The position numbers and the translations under genes were made by a program. This document shows positions 35,618 to 45,305 of a stretch of DNA of 64,000 nt, piece after piece. Source of the stretch: Microtetraspora glauca (GTDB lineage: Bacteria; Actinomycetota; Actinomycetes; Streptosporangiales; Streptosporangiaceae); contig BBYL01000006.1 in assembly GCA_001570385.1 (NCBI GenBank), positions 310,001 to 374,000 of the forward strand. Direction: 5' to 3'. Each line of letters opens with the position of its first letter. Position 1 is the first letter of the stretch. Below the pieces are notes generated by a model. It saw only the letters and a program-made list of their open reading frames with translations, had not been told where the DNA came from and did no database searches.

Positions 35618-37441
35618 ATGACCGTCGAACCCGCAGTGAAGTCCTTCCCGCGGCCATCGGAGCTGCCGGTTCCTCCGGGCGCCGAAGGCTGGGAGAAGCT
35701 CTACCCCTACAACCTCGTGTTCCAGAACCTGAGCGGCTCGGACGACGAGAAGTTCTGGTTCTGCGACAGCCAGCACTGGCCGACGGTGTTCAAGCCGTTC
35801 GAGACCATCGGCGGCGAGTTCGCCGTCAAGTGCCTGGGCCAGTACAACACCCGGCACCTGCTCATCCCGCCGGCCAACGGCATCGAGTTCAAGATCCACC
35901 TCGGCTACCTCTACATGAGCCCCGTGCCGGTGCCCGAGGAGCAGATCCCGGCCCGAGTGCCCGAGTTCGAGCGGCGCGTCGGCCACTACTTCCAGAACTG
36001 GGACAGCCTGCTGGAGCAGTGGAAGATCAAGGTCCGCGCCACGATCGACGAGCTGGAGGCACTGACGTTCGCCGGCCTCCCGGAGATGGTGCCGTTCGAC
36101 GACATCGTCAGCGGCAAGGCCAAGGACGGCTCCGAAGTCCTGATGGAGAACTACGACCGGCTGATCCAGCTCGTCTACCAGAACTGGCAGTACCACTTCG
36201 AGTTCCTCAACCTCGGCTATCTGGCCTACCTCGACTTCTTCACCTTCGCCAAGCAGGTCTTCCCCGGCATCCCCGACCAGGCCATCGCCAAGATGGTCCA
36301 GGGCGTCGACATGGAGCTGTTCCGTCCCGACGACGAGCTGAAGAAGCTCGCCACGCTCGCGGTCGAGCTCGGCCTGCAGTCCGCGTTCGAGAACACCGAC
36401 GACGTCGAGGGGACCCTGGCCCGCGTCGGGGACCTCTCCGGTGGGCGGCAGTGGCTGGACGCCTACCGCGCCGCTCAGGACCCCTGGTTCAACTTCACCG
36501 TCGGCAACGGCTTCTACGGACACGACAAGTACTGGATCGAGCACCAGGAGATCCCTCTCGGCTACATCAAGGACTACATCCGCCGCGTCGGCGAGGGGCA
36601 GCGGATCCTCCGCCCGATCGCCGAGCTCGTCGCCGAGCGCGACCGGATCGTGGCCGAGTACCGGTCGCTGCTCGACGGGGAGAACCTGGCCGCCTTCGAC
36701 GTCAAGCACGGTCTGGCCGTGACCGCGTACCCGTACGTCGAGAACCACAACTTCTACATCGAGCACTGGACGATGGGGGTGTTCTGGCGCAAGGTCCGCG
36801 AGCTCAGCAGGGTGTTCGTGGCGGCCGGCTTCTGGGCCGGCGAGGGCGACCTGCTGTACCTCACCCGCGGCGAGGTGCGCGACGCCCTGTTCGACCTCGT
36901 GACCGGATGGGCGGTCGGCGCCGAGCCGACCGGACCGAGCTACTGGCCCGCGGAGATCGACCGCCGCCGCGGCATCATCGACGCCCTCGGCAGCCGGCGT
37001 CCGCAGCCCGCGCTCAACACGCCGCCGGCCCAGATCACCGAGCCGTTCACGATGATGCTGTGGGGCATCACGACCGAGCAGGTCCAGCAGTGGCTCGGCG
37101 ACGACTCCGGCGACGACACCGCCATCACGGGCATGTCCGCCTCGCCAGGCGTCGCTGAGGGACGCGCCCGCGTCGTCCACCACGCCGACCAGCTGAGTGA
37201 GGTCCAGGAGGGCGAGATCCTCGTCGCCACGATCACCGCGCCGTCGTGGGGGCCGATCTTCGGCAAGATCAAGGCGACCGTCACCGACATCGGCGGCATG
37301 ATGAGCCACGCCGCGATCGTCTGCCGCGAGTACGGCCTTCCCGCTGTCACGGGAACCGGCAACGGATCGACGACGATCCGTACCGGGCAGCTCATCCGGG
37401 TCGACGGCGACGCCGGCCGTGTCGAGATCCTCGAGGACTGA
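35618..37441 (+). CDS. PEP-utilising phosphohistidine subunit of an aryl phosphate synthase (CreH/CreI type)
   Basis: A 607-residue protein. The C-terminal mobile domain carries the phosphorylatable histidine in TDIGGMMSHAAIVCREYG (about His564). The large N-terminal part, rich in aromatic residues (FYGHDKYWIEHQEIPLGYIK, NWQYHFEFLNLGY), has no PEP synthase barrel and resembles the substrate part of phenylphosphate-synthase-type proteins, suggesting it binds the phenol. It follows the ATP-grasp subunit by 37 bases. Together they would transfer phosphate from ATP through the histidine to the phenol. Confidence 0.8.
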   Translation: MTVEPAVKSFPRPSELPVPPGAEGWEKLYPYNLVFQNLSGSDDEKFWFCDSQHWPTVFKPFETIGGEFAVKCLGQYNTRHLLIPPANGIEFKIHLGYLYMSPVPVPEEQIPARVPEFERRVGHYFQNWDSLLEQWKIKVRATIDELEALTFAGLPEMVPFDDIVSGKAKDGSEVLMENYDRLIQLVYQNWQYHFEFLNLGYLAYLDFFTFAKQVFPGIPDQAIAKMVQGVDMELFRPDDELKKLATLAVELGLQSAFENTDDVEGTLARVGDLSGGRQWLDAYRAAQDPWFNFTVGNGFYGHDKYWIEHQEIPLGYIKDYIRRVGEGQRILRPIAELVAERDRIVAEYRSLLDGENLAAFDVKHGLAVTAYPYVENHNFYIEHWTMGVFWRKVRELSRVFVAAGFWAGEGDLLYLTRGEVRDALFDLVTGWAVGAEPTGPSYWPAEIDRRRGIIDALGSRRPQPALNTPPAQITEPFTMMLWGITTEQVQQWLGDDSGDDTAITGMSASPGVAEGRARVVHHADQLSEVQEGEILVATITAPSWGPIFGKIKATVTDIGGMMSHAAIVCREYGLPAVTGTGNGSTTIRTGQLIRVDGDAGRVEILED

Positions 37442-37445
37442 GATC

Positions 37446-38213
37446 GTGCCGACCATCCCGGACGCCACAGGCGCCGACCGCACCGTACTCGTCACGGGAG
37501 CGGCCGGCGGCCTCGGCCGCGCCTTCGCCCTGGGCTTCGCCGCCCACGGATATGCCGTCGCGGTCGCCGACATCGACGCCGCCGGAGCCGAGGAGACCGC
37601 CCGGCTCGTCAAGGAAGCGGGCGCCGCCGCCTGGCACGGACACGTCGACGTGACCTCCGTCGACTCCACCGAAGCGCTCGCCGCGGCGGTGGCGGACTTC
37701 GGCGGCGGGCAGATCGACGTGCTCGTCAACAACGCCGCGTTGTACGCCACCGTGAGCCGCTCACCTCTGGAGCAGATCGATCCCGCCGAGTGGGACCGGG
37801 TGATGGCGGTCAACGTCAAGGGACCGTGGCTGGTCGTGCGGGCGGCCAGCCCGTACCTGCCCGAGGGCGGCCGGATCGTCAACCTGTCCTCGGCCACCGT
37901 CTACTCCGGTTCGGAGCAGTGGGCCCACTACGTCGCCTCCAAGGGCGCGGTCATCGCCATGACCCGGGTCATGGCCAAGGAGCTCGGCCGCCGCTCGATC
38001 ACCGTCAACGCGATCGCCCCCGGCTTCACGCTCACCGAGGCCAGCTACGGGCTCATGGAGAACGCCGAGTCCTACGGCGTCGACCGGGGAGCGTTGCGAC
38101 GCGCCGGCCAGCCGGACGACGTCGTCGGCGCCGCGCTCTTCCTCGCCGGACCCGGCGCCGCCTACGTCAGCGGACAGACCGTGGTCGTCGACGGCGGCCG
38201 CCAGTTCATCTGA
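37446..38213 (+). CDS. Short-chain dehydrogenase, probable benzylic alcohol dehydrogenase
   Basis: A classical SDR of 255 residues. Cofactor motif TGAAGGLGRAF (18-28), NNA at 95-97, and the catalytic Ser149, Tyr162 (YVASK) and Lys166. The acidic residue after the second strand (ADID) predicts NAD+ preference. The GTG at 37446 lies 4 bases after the previous stop. In the cre pathway an alcohol dehydrogenase (CreC) oxidises 4-hydroxybenzyl alcohol; this gene fills that position, although I cannot confirm it is orthologous. Confidence 0.8.
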   Translation: MPTIPDATGADRTVLVTGAAGGLGRAFALGFAAHGYAVAVADIDAAGAEETARLVKEAGAAAWHGHVDVTSVDSTEALAAAVADFGGGQIDVLVNNAALYATVSRSPLEQIDPAEWDRVMAVNVKGPWLVVRAASPYLPEGGRIVNLSSATVYSGSEQWAHYVASKGAVIAMTRVMAKELGRRSITVNAIAPGFTLTEASYGLMENAESYGVDRGALRRAGQPDDVVGAALFLAGPGAAYVSGQTVVVDGGRQFI

Positions 38214-38232
38214 GACCACCACCAGGAGCAGC

Positions 38233-38553
38233 ATGCCGAAGATCACCTTCGCCGCCGCCGACGGCGACACGCGAACCATCGAGGCCAACATCGGCGACTC
38301 GGTGATGGAGACCGCCGTACGCAACGGCATCGGCGGCATCGTCGCCGAGTGCGGTGGGTCGCTGTCGTGCGCGACCTGCCATGTCATCGTCGACGAGCAC
38401 GACTTCGCCTCCCTCCCGCCGATGGAGGAGATGGAGGACGAGATGCTGTGGGGCACGGCCGTCGACCGCGCCGGCACATCGCGGCTGTCGTGCCAGATCC
38501 GGGTCACCGAGGGCATGGACCTGGGCGTCACGCTGCCCGAGACACAGGTCTGA
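38233..38553 (+). CDS. 2Fe-2S ferredoxin for the P450
   Basis: A 106-residue vertebrate-type/putidaredoxin-like ferredoxin. Cys40, Cys46, Cys49 and Cys87 match the cluster spacing CX5CX2C...C (AECGGSLSCATCHVI, RLSCQI). It lies directly before the reductase gene, as in class I P450 systems such as cam and cre. AGGAGCAGC precedes the ATG. Confidence 0.92.
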   Translation: MPKITFAAADGDTRTIEANIGDSVMETAVRNGIGGIVAECGGSLSCATCHVIVDEHDFASLPPMEEMEDEMLWGTAVDRAGTSRLSCQIRVTEGMDLGVTLPETQV

Positions 38554-38554
38554 C

Positions 38555-39832
38555 ATGGGCGAGAACGGCCTGTTGATCATCGGCTCCTCCCAGGCGGGGG
38601 TCCAGCTGGCGGTGTCGTCGCGGGCGCTGGGGTATGCCGCGCCGGTGACCCTGCTGGGAGACGAGAATCACCGTCCCTACCAGCGCCCCCCTCTGTCCAA
38701 GGATTTCCTCCAAGACAAGATCACCAAGGAATCTCTGATCTTCCGCAGCCAGGAATTCTGGGACGAGCATCGCATCACCGTCGTCAAGGGTGAACGCGTC
38801 GACAAGATCGATGTCACACCGGACGGTACGGGCACCGCATGGTCGGCCAGTGGGCGCGCGTTCCCGTTCGACCGGCTCGCGTTGACCGTCGGGGCACGAG
38901 CCCGGCGGCTCGAGGTTCCCGGCGCCGACCTGGACGGGGTGCTCTACCTGCGCAACGCCGACGACGCGCTCGATCTCAAGGCCCGCACGCCGGGAGCGGG
39001 CCGCGTGGTCGTCATCGGCGGAGGGTTCATCGGCATCGAGGCCGCCGCCAGCCTGCACAGCCTCGGCAAGCGGGTCACGCTCCTGGAGTTCGCCGATCGG
39101 CTGGTGGCGCGTGCCGTCGGCGCCGAGACCTCGCGGTTCATCCTCGACCACCATCGTCGAGCCGGCATCGACATCCGGCTCGGCAGTGCCGTGGACGAGA
39201 TCGTCGGCCACGACGGCAAGGTACGCGCCGTCCGCGTCGGTGGTGAGGAGATCGCGGCCGACATCGTCCTCGTCGGCGTCGGTGTCATCCCGAACACCGA
39301 ACTCGCCGAGGCGATGGGGCTGCGATGCGACGACGGCATCGTCGTCGATCGCCATGCCGTCGCCTCCGACGGCACGACACTCGCCGTCGGTGACTGCGCC
39401 AACCTCCCCAACCCCGTACCCGGCTCGCCCGCGGGCGGGCGCGTCCGCTTCGAGAGCGTCAATCACGCCATCGAGCACGCCAAGGTCGCGGCCCATGCCC
39501 TGGTGGGCCGGCAGGAGGAGTACGCGGGCATCCCGTGGTTCTGGTCGAACCAAGGCGACCTCAAACTGCAGATCGCGGGCCTTTCATCCGGCTACGACCG
39601 CTCCGTCGTCCGCAGCCCCGCCGACCCGCTCAAGCACTCGGTCCTGTACTACCGCGGTGACCGCCTGATCGCCGCGGACTGCGTCAACGTTCCACTCGAC
39701 TTCATGGCCGTCAAACAGGCGCTCAGCAGGGGAGTGTCGCTGCCTCCCGACGCCGTCGCCGACCCGGGCGCGCCGTTGAAGTCACTGCTCGCCGAAGCCA
39801 CCGCTCCCGACGAAGGGAACCCGTCATCATGA
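38555..39832 (+). CDS. FAD-dependent ferredoxin reductase for the P450
   Basis: A putidaredoxin-reductase-like flavoprotein of 425 residues. The FAD-binding motif is LIIGSSQAGVQLA, the NAD(P)H-binding motif VVIGGGFIGIEAA, and the second FAD motif LAVGDCANLPNP. PYQRPPLSK is the usual sequence of this group. It passes electrons from NAD(P)H to the ferredoxin. The ATG at 38555 is one base after the ferredoxin stop, and its own stop overlaps the next ATG. Confidence 0.9.
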   Translation: MGENGLLIIGSSQAGVQLAVSSRALGYAAPVTLLGDENHRPYQRPPLSKDFLQDKITKESLIFRSQEFWDEHRITVVKGERVDKIDVTPDGTGTAWSASGRAFPFDRLALTVGARARRLEVPGADLDGVLYLRNADDALDLKARTPGAGRVVVIGGGFIGIEAAASLHSLGKRVTLLEFADRLVARAVGAETSRFILDHHRRAGIDIRLGSAVDEIVGHDGKVRAVRVGGEEIAADIVLVGVGVIPNTELAEAMGLRCDDGIVVDRHAVASDGTTLAVGDCANLPNPVPGSPAGGRVRFESVNHAIEHAKVAAHALVGRQEEYAGIPWFWSNQGDLKLQIAGLSSGYDRSVVRSPADPLKHSVLYYRGDRLIAADCVNVPLDFMAVKQALSRGVSLPPDAVADPGAPLKSLLAEATAPDEGNPSS

Positions 39833-40497
39833 CAACGCCCCTCCCCGCGGCCCCGGTTCCGGCCGGCGGGCCGGTCGACACCTCGCCGATCGCACTCACC
39901 CCGGCACGCGGTTCCGACCTGGACGCGATCTGGTCGGCGGTCGTGCCGGAGACCCGCGTACGGTCCAACGACATCCACCTGCCCGTGTCCCTCGCGTACG
40001 CCGAGCGGCTCTGCGACGCCCATCCCGAGGCGGACGCGCTACTCGTCAGGGTGGCGATCCTGCTGCACGACGTCGGCTGGGGGCGGGTCGACGAGTCACG
40101 CATCATCGCCGAAGGTTTCACCGGCGACTGGCGCAAGGCCGCCATCCGGTACGAGCACGAGAAGCAAGGGTGCGAGATCGCCCGTGAGGTGCTGCCGCCG
40201 CTGGGATACGACGACGCCTTCATCGAGCGAGTCGCCGCGATCATCGACGGTCACGACACGAGAGCCGAAGCGTATTCGCTGGAAGACGCGCTGGTGCGGG
40301 ACGCCGACCGTCTGTGGCGATTCGACCATGTCGGCATCGCGCTCGCCTCGGGGTGGTTCTCGATGGACCCGGCGACCTACTGCGACCGGCTGCGCGCTGA
40401 GATCGTGCCCGAGTTGCTCACACAGGCGGCCATCGAGATGGCCCTGGCCTCACTGGCACGCTCCGAAGCCCTGTTGAAGACGGACGTGCTGCGATGA
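39829..40497 (+). CDS. creD: HD-domain phosphohydrolase, CreD-like
   Basis: A 222-residue HD superfamily hydrolase. The metal-binding set is visible: HD at 80-81 (LLHDVGWG), His110 (RYEHEKQG), His142 (DGHDTR) and Asp158/Asp160 (VRDADRLW). In the cre pathway CreD removes phosphate from the oxidised aryl phosphate, releasing 4-hydroxybenzyl products. Overlaps both neighbours by 4 bases (ATGA), so tightly coupled. Confidence 0.82.
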   Translation: MTTPLPAAPVPAGGPVDTSPIALTPARGSDLDAIWSAVVPETRVRSNDIHLPVSLAYAERLCDAHPEADALLVRVAILLHDVGWGRVDESRIIAEGFTGDWRKAAIRYEHEKQGCEIAREVLPPLGYDDAFIERVAAIIDGHDTRAEAYSLEDALVRDADRLWRFDHVGIALASGWFSMDPATYCDRLRAEIVPELLTQAAIEMALASLARSEALLKTDVLR

Positions 40498-41945
40498 TGC
40501 CCTGGGCGCATGTGGACGACCACTTCGTCGATGGGGCATGGGTGCCGTCCACAGGTTCGGAGCGCATCGAGATCGTCGACCCTGCGACGGAGGAGACGTG
40601 GGGCAGCGTCCCTGCGGCTACCCCGGACGACCTCGACGCCGCGGTCGCCGCGGCGCGCCGTGCCTTCGACACCGGGCCGTGGCCAGGGCTCCGCCCGAGC
40701 GAAAGAGCGGAGGTGCTGCGGCGGATCGCCGACGAGATCGAGAAGCGCGCCGAACCCATCGCGATCACCAACACGCGCGAGAACGGCTCGCCCATCTCCG
40801 AGACCGGCGAAGCCGCCGCCAACGCCGCATCCATCTTCCGCTACGTCGCTTCCCTCGCTCCAGAGTTGGAGCGCGAGGACATCCGCCCCTTTCCGTCCGG
40901 CGTCGGAGAGACGCTGGTACGCCGAGACGCGATCGGTGTCTGCGCGCTCATCGCACCCTGGAACTTCCCGATCAACCTCGTCGCGATCAAGCTCGCGCCC
41001 GCGCTGCTGGCCGGTTGCGCGACCATCATCAAGCCCGCCGAGGCCACGCCACTGTCGATCCGGTTCGTCGTCGAGGCGACAGCCGATGCCGGCGTGCCCC
41101 CCGGAATCGTCAACCTGGTAACAGGGACAGGGCTGACCGGCGATGCCCTCGTGCGGCATCCAGGCGTCGACAAGGTGGCGTTCACCGGATCGACAGGCGT
41201 CGGCCGGCGCATCGCGGCCGCCTGCGGAGAACTGCTCAGGCCGGTCACGCTGGAACTCGGTGGCAAGTCCGCGGCGATCGTCCTCGACGATGCCGACCTC
41301 GACCACTTTTCGCGGGTGCTCATTCGCTCCTGCATGCGCAACACCGGCCAGACCTGCTACATCTCGACCCGGATCCTGGCACCGGATACGCGGTACGACG
41401 AGATCGTCGACCGCGTGACCCGCACGATCGCCGCCGCACCTCAGGGCGACCCGTTCGACCCGGACACGATCTTCGGGCCGGTCGCCACGCGCCGCCAGTT
41501 CGAGATCGTGTCCGAGTTCATCGATTCGGCTCGCGCCGAAGGGGCACGCGTCACCACCGGGGGACATGCCCGCACTGATCGCCCCGGCTTCTTCATCGAG
41601 CCCACCGTGCTCGCCGATGTCACACCGCGGATGCGCGTGGCCCGCGAGGAGATCTTCGGCCCCGTGGTCACCGTGCAGCGATACGTCGACATCGACGAGG
41701 CGATCGGCATCGCGAACGCGACCGGCTTCGGCTTGGGCGGCATCGTGTTCTCCTCGAACCCGTGCAAGGCGCAGGCCGTCGCCGAGCGCATCGACAGCGG
41801 ATCGGTGGGCATCAACTTCTTCGCCTCCAACCACGCGGCGCCGTTCGGCGGGCGCCACGACTCCGGCCTCGGTGTCGAGTACGGCGTCGAGGGATTGGAG
41901 CAGTACATCGCGTACAAGTCGATCCACCGCCGGGCATCCGCCTGA
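40494..41945 (+). CDS. creG: Aldehyde dehydrogenase, CreG-like
   Basis: A 483-residue NAD(P)+-dependent aldehyde dehydrogenase with complete catalytic residues: Asn157 (APWNFP), Lys180, Glu254 (LELGGKSA) and Cys288 (NTGQTCYIS), plus GSTGVG for the cofactor. As the last gene of the operon it would oxidise 4-hydroxybenzaldehyde to 4-hydroxybenzoate. The paralogy within this family is wide, so the substrate is inferred from context. Confidence 0.85.
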   Translation: MMPWAHVDDHFVDGAWVPSTGSERIEIVDPATEETWGSVPAATPDDLDAAVAAARRAFDTGPWPGLRPSERAEVLRRIADEIEKRAEPIAITNTRENGSPISETGEAAANAASIFRYVASLAPELEREDIRPFPSGVGETLVRRDAIGVCALIAPWNFPINLVAIKLAPALLAGCATIIKPAEATPLSIRFVVEATADAGVPPGIVNLVTGTGLTGDALVRHPGVDKVAFTGSTGVGRRIAAACGELLRPVTLELGGKSAAIVLDDADLDHFSRVLIRSCMRNTGQTCYISTRILAPDTRYDEIVDRVTRTIAAAPQGDPFDPDTIFGPVATRRQFEIVSEFIDSARAEGARVTTGGHARTDRPGFFIEPTVLADVTPRMRVAREEIFGPVVTVQRYVDIDEAIGIANATGFGLGGIVFSSNPCKAQAVAERIDSGSVGINFFASNHAAPFGGRHDSGLGVEYGVEGLEQYIAYKSIHRRASA

Positions 41946-42113
41946 ACGGTCCCGGAGATCGACTTGTACGCGGATGCGAGCACGGCGGCCGGGCTTGCGA
42001 AGAAGGACCCGGCGAACGTGCATCCGTTCATCGAGACGGAGAAGCAGGGCGGCGCAACGTCAAACGGGCGTGTGAGCCGCTGGGAGTCTCCCGTGCGTGA
42101 GTGACGCGCTCTC

Positions 42114-44507
42114 CTACAGGGTCAGGGCGGTGGTGAGGCGGATGTCGTCGAGCGAATGCCCGGTTTGGAGCACGTAGTCCCCGGAGAGCAGGCGCCATCC
42201 GTTCTCGCTCCAGACCTCGGCCGCGCGGCGCGGGATCTCCACGGACACCTCGGCGGTCTCGCCAGGGCCGGCCTCGGCCACGGCGAACCCGACCAGCCAG
42301 CGGGAGGGCCGGGACTCGTCGGGCGTCGCGGGCGCCAGGTAGACCTGCACCACCTCGCGGCCGGGACGGTCGCCGGTGTTCCGCACCCGGACGGTGAGCG
42401 TCGCGTCGGCGTACTCGGCGGACGCGTAGTGCCAGGTCGTGTATCCGAGGCCGGTTCCGAATCCGAAGGCGGGAGCCCTGCCGGACCGCTCCCAGGCGCG
42501 GTAGCCGACGAAGACGCCCTCCTCGTACCGCAGCACACCGTCGACGGGGGTGACGTCGACGACCGGGCAGTCCTCGAGCATGCTCGGCCAGGTGGTCGGT
42601 AGGCGGCCGCCCGGCTCCGTACGGCCGAGCAGCACGTCGGCCAGCGCGTGCCCGCCCTCCTGGCCGGGGAACCAGGTGAGCAGGATGGCCGCGACCTCGT
42701 CCCGCCACGGCATCTCCACGGGTGAGCCGGCGTTGACCACGACGACCGTCCGCGGATTGGCCGCGGCCACCCGGGACACCAGCTCGTCCTGGCGGCCGGG
42801 CAGCTTCAGCGACGTGCGGTCGAAGCCCTCGCTCTCCACCTCCTTGGTCGTGGCCACGACGACCACGGCGACGTCCGCCGCCGCGGCGGTCCGTACGGCC
42901 TCCTCGATCAGCTCGTCCGGGTCGAGCGACGGCTCCCGGTGACCGAGCGTGGCGCCGACGAAGGGGAACGACAGCAGGTCGGACCGGGGCACCGTGTGTT
43001 CGAGGCGGACGTCGACCGGCTCGCCGGCGGGCAGCTCCACGTCGACGACGGTGTGCGGCGGCGCCATGAACAACGCGACCGGATCGTCGCTCTCCGGCAC
43101 CATCGCCCCGTCGAAGCAGGTCCGTCCACCGACCACGAGCCGGAAGCGGCCCACCCCCTCGATCGAGAGCCGGTGCACGCCGCCGACTTCGGGGGTGAAC
43201 GTCCCGGTGATCTCGACGCTGCGCAGCCTCTCGAAGGGGACCCCTTCCGGCATCTCGCCGAGCCATTGGATCGCGCCCTCGGACAGCGCGAAGTCACCGA
43301 GCACCCGCCCGTCCTCCGCCCGGCAGACCGCGCGCAGCGGGAACCGCGCCGGGTTGAACCGGCCGCTCGGGTCGGCCCCGCGGGCGTACGCCATCGGGAC
43401 CCCGGCGGAGGCGAACCCCTTGTACGGCGACACGACATGGGAGGGGAAAACCTGGGCGCTGCCCCCGCCCATCACTCGGGCATCCTTGGCCGCTCCTCCG
43501 ATGAGAGCCACGCTCGTGTCCGGGCCGAACGGCAGCACGCCGTCGTTGCGCACCAGCGTGAACGACGCCGCCGCCACCTCACGGGCCAGCGTCTCGCCGT
43601 CGACGGCCGGCAGGGGGTCGGCGCGGCGCGCGTCCTCCAGGGCGCCCACCCGGTGGGCCAGGGTGAGCACCCGGCGTGCGTGCTCGTCCACGACCTCCTC
43701 GTCCAGCTCTCCGGCGCGTACGGCCGCCGCGAGCGCCGGGCCGTACACGGTCACGGGGCCGGGCATGGCGATGTCGAGTCCTCCGAGCGCAGCGCGGATC
43801 GTGTCGCGGGCGGCCGTCCAGTCGGAGACGATCACGCCGTCGAATCCCCACTCGTCGCGCAGGACCTTGTTCTGCAGCTCGTCGTGTTCTGTCATGGTGG
43901 GGCCGTTGACGCTGTTGTAGGCCGCCATGACGCCGAACGGCCCCGCCTTCCTCACCACGACCTCGAAGGGCGCGAGGTAGAGCTCGCGCAGGGCGCGTTC
44001 GCCGACCAGGACGTTGGCGGTCATCCTCTCGGTCTCGAAGTCGTTGGCCACGAAGTGCTTCACCGTGGCGGCGACCCCGCCCTCCTGGACTCCGGTGACG
44101 TACGCGGCGGCGATTTCGCCGGTCAGCACCGGATCCTCGGAGTAGCACTCGAAGTGGCGCCCGCCGAGGGGAGAGCGGTGCAGGTTGACGGTCGGTGCCA
44201 GGAGCACGTGCACGCCCTTGCGGCGGGCCTCCTGTGCCAGCAGGTTGCCGACGCGGCGGGCCAGCTCCACGTCCCAGGTCGCGGCCAGGGCGGTCGGGCT
44301 CGGCAGGGCGATGGAGGGGTCGTCGGCCGTCCATCTGGCGCCCCGGACGCCGATCGGCCCGTCCGACATGACGATCGACTCCAGGCCGGCGCCGGGCGCC
44401 GCGGGCAGGCTCCACATGTCCTGACCGGCCAGAATACGCGCCTTGGTGTCCAGGTCGAGTTTGCTCAGCGCCTGTTCCACGATGTCGTCGTGCTCGGTTC
44501 CCGACAC
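42114..44507 (-). CDS. Glycoside hydrolase family 3 beta-glucosidase with PA14 insert
   Basis: A 797-residue enzyme without a signal peptide. The (beta/alpha)8 domain has KHFVAND (150-156) and the nucleophile Asp229 in GFDGVIVSDW. The second domain follows, with a PA14-like insert near residues 400-500 (VEITGTFTPEVGGVHRLSIE) and the C-terminal fibronectin-III-like domain (GREVVQVYLAP). PA14-bearing GH3 enzymes act on oligosaccharides or plant glucosides. The GTG at 44507 follows AAGGGGG by 11 bases. It is divergent from TetR and shares its operator. Confidence 0.9.
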   Translation of the reverse strand: MSGTEHDDIVEQALSKLDLDTKARILAGQDMWSLPAAPGAGLESIVMSDGPIGVRGARWTADDPSIALPSPTALAATWDVELARRVGNLLAQEARRKGVHVLLAPTVNLHRSPLGGRHFECYSEDPVLTGEIAAAYVTGVQEGGVAATVKHFVANDFETERMTANVLVGERALRELYLAPFEVVVRKAGPFGVMAAYNSVNGPTMTEHDELQNKVLRDEWGFDGVIVSDWTAARDTIRAALGGLDIAMPGPVTVYGPALAAAVRAGELDEEVVDEHARRVLTLAHRVGALEDARRADPLPAVDGETLAREVAAASFTLVRNDGVLPFGPDTSVALIGGAAKDARVMGGGSAQVFPSHVVSPYKGFASAGVPMAYARGADPSGRFNPARFPLRAVCRAEDGRVLGDFALSEGAIQWLGEMPEGVPFERLRSVEITGTFTPEVGGVHRLSIEGVGRFRLVVGGRTCFDGAMVPESDDPVALFMAPPHTVVDVELPAGEPVDVRLEHTVPRSDLLSFPFVGATLGHREPSLDPDELIEEAVRTAAAADVAVVVVATTKEVESEGFDRTSLKLPGRQDELVSRVAAANPRTVVVVNAGSPVEMPWRDEVAAILLTWFPGQEGGHALADVLLGRTEPGGRLPTTWPSMLEDCPVVDVTPVDGVLRYEEGVFVGYRAWERSGRAPAFGFGTGLGYTTWHYASAEYADATLTVRVRNTGDRPGREVVQVYLAPATPDESRPSRWLVGFAVAEAGPGETAEVSVEIPRRAAEVWSENGWRLLSGDYVLQTGHSLDDIRLTTALTL

Positions 44508-44612
44508 GGTCAGCGAACCCCCTTGATGTGAGTGACCAGAACTGTGCCCACGATCACGCCGATCTCTCCGGATCTCGCTGTGATGCGCTTTCCCCCGGAG
44601 TATGCCTGCGAT

Positions 44613-44628
44613 TACCGAATGGTCGGTA
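44613..44628. promoter_or_regulatory. TetR operator between GH3 and tetR
   Basis: TACCGA-ATGG-TCGGTA is a 16-bp palindrome with perfect arms. A TTGACC-like -35 on the minus strand (44634-44629) lies immediately upstream of it, so a bound repressor would block the GH3 promoter. Confidence 0.7.
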
Positions 44629-44695
44629 GGTCAAGATATGTAATCGTTATGTCCGCTGGTCGCGTTAGGCTCGGCGCGACGAGAGGGAGTGATCC

Positions 44696-45286
44696 ATGGT
44701 GCGGCGCCGAGGGACACGCGAGAGCCGGCGGGAGGAGATCCTGCTGGCCGCGCTCGACGTGTTCGCCGAACGCGGCTACACGGGGGCGTCGATCGCGTCG
44801 ATCGCCGAACGGGTGGGCCTCAGCCAGCAGGGTGTGCTGCATTACTTCCCCAGCAAGGACCGGCTGCTCGCTGAGGTGCTGCGGCTGCGCGACGAGCGCA
44901 ACCTCGACGTGCTCGTGCTGCCGGGCGAGGGCGGGGCGATCACGCTGGACACCGTGGCCGCCCTGGTGGAGTACAACGCGCAGCGCCGCGGCATCGTGCA
45001 GTCCTTCACCGTGCTCTCCGCGGAGAGCGTGATCGAGGACCACCCGGCCAGGGACTTCTTCAAGGAGCGCTACGGAACCTCCCGTGCCTGGATGGCCGAG
45101 GTGATCCGCGCCGAACTCGGCGACAAGCTGCCCGCCGACCTCACGCCCGAGCAGGCGGCGCCGCTGATGTTCGCGGTGATGGACGGCCTGCAACTCCAGT
45201 GGTTGCTCGCCCCCGACGAGATCGACATGCCGGGGTTGTTCCGTGCCTTTCTCTCCCTTTTGAAAGGCGCACCGCGTCCCTCGTGA
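44696..45286 (+). CDS. TetR family regulator of the GH3/MFS genes
   Basis: A 196-residue regulator. Helix-turn-helix near residues 30-52 (ASIASIAERVGLSQQGVLHYF), followed by a helical ligand domain. It is divergent from the GH3 gene and convergent with the MFS gene, whose upstream region carries the same ACCGA-N4-TCGGT motif. It is thus likely the local repressor of glucoside uptake and hydrolysis. Confidence 0.87.
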   Translation: MVRRRGTRESRREEILLAALDVFAERGYTGASIASIAERVGLSQQGVLHYFPSKDRLLAEVLRLRDERNLDVLVLPGEGGAITLDTVAALVEYNAQRRGIVQSFTVLSAESVIEDHPARDFFKERYGTSRAWMAEVIRAELGDKLPADLTPEQAAPLMFAVMDGLQLQWLLAPDEIDMPGLFRAFLSLLKGAPRPS

Positions 45287-45305
45287 CGGCCTCGCCGCGT
45301 CCCCC

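Noticed and set aside
35534..37897. 787-codon frame antisense to the phosphohistidine subunit
   Set aside because: Third-position GC bias creates stop-free antisense frames; the plus-strand protein has complete catalytic motifs.
41946..42113. Frame continuing after the aldehyde dehydrogenase (LYADASTAAGLAKKDPANVH)
   Set aside because: Protein-like but too short, no start, and no family identified; not enough to call a remnant.
42939..44531. 530-codon plus-strand frame antisense to GH3
   Set aside because: No ribosome site or motif; opposite strand is a full GH3 enzyme.
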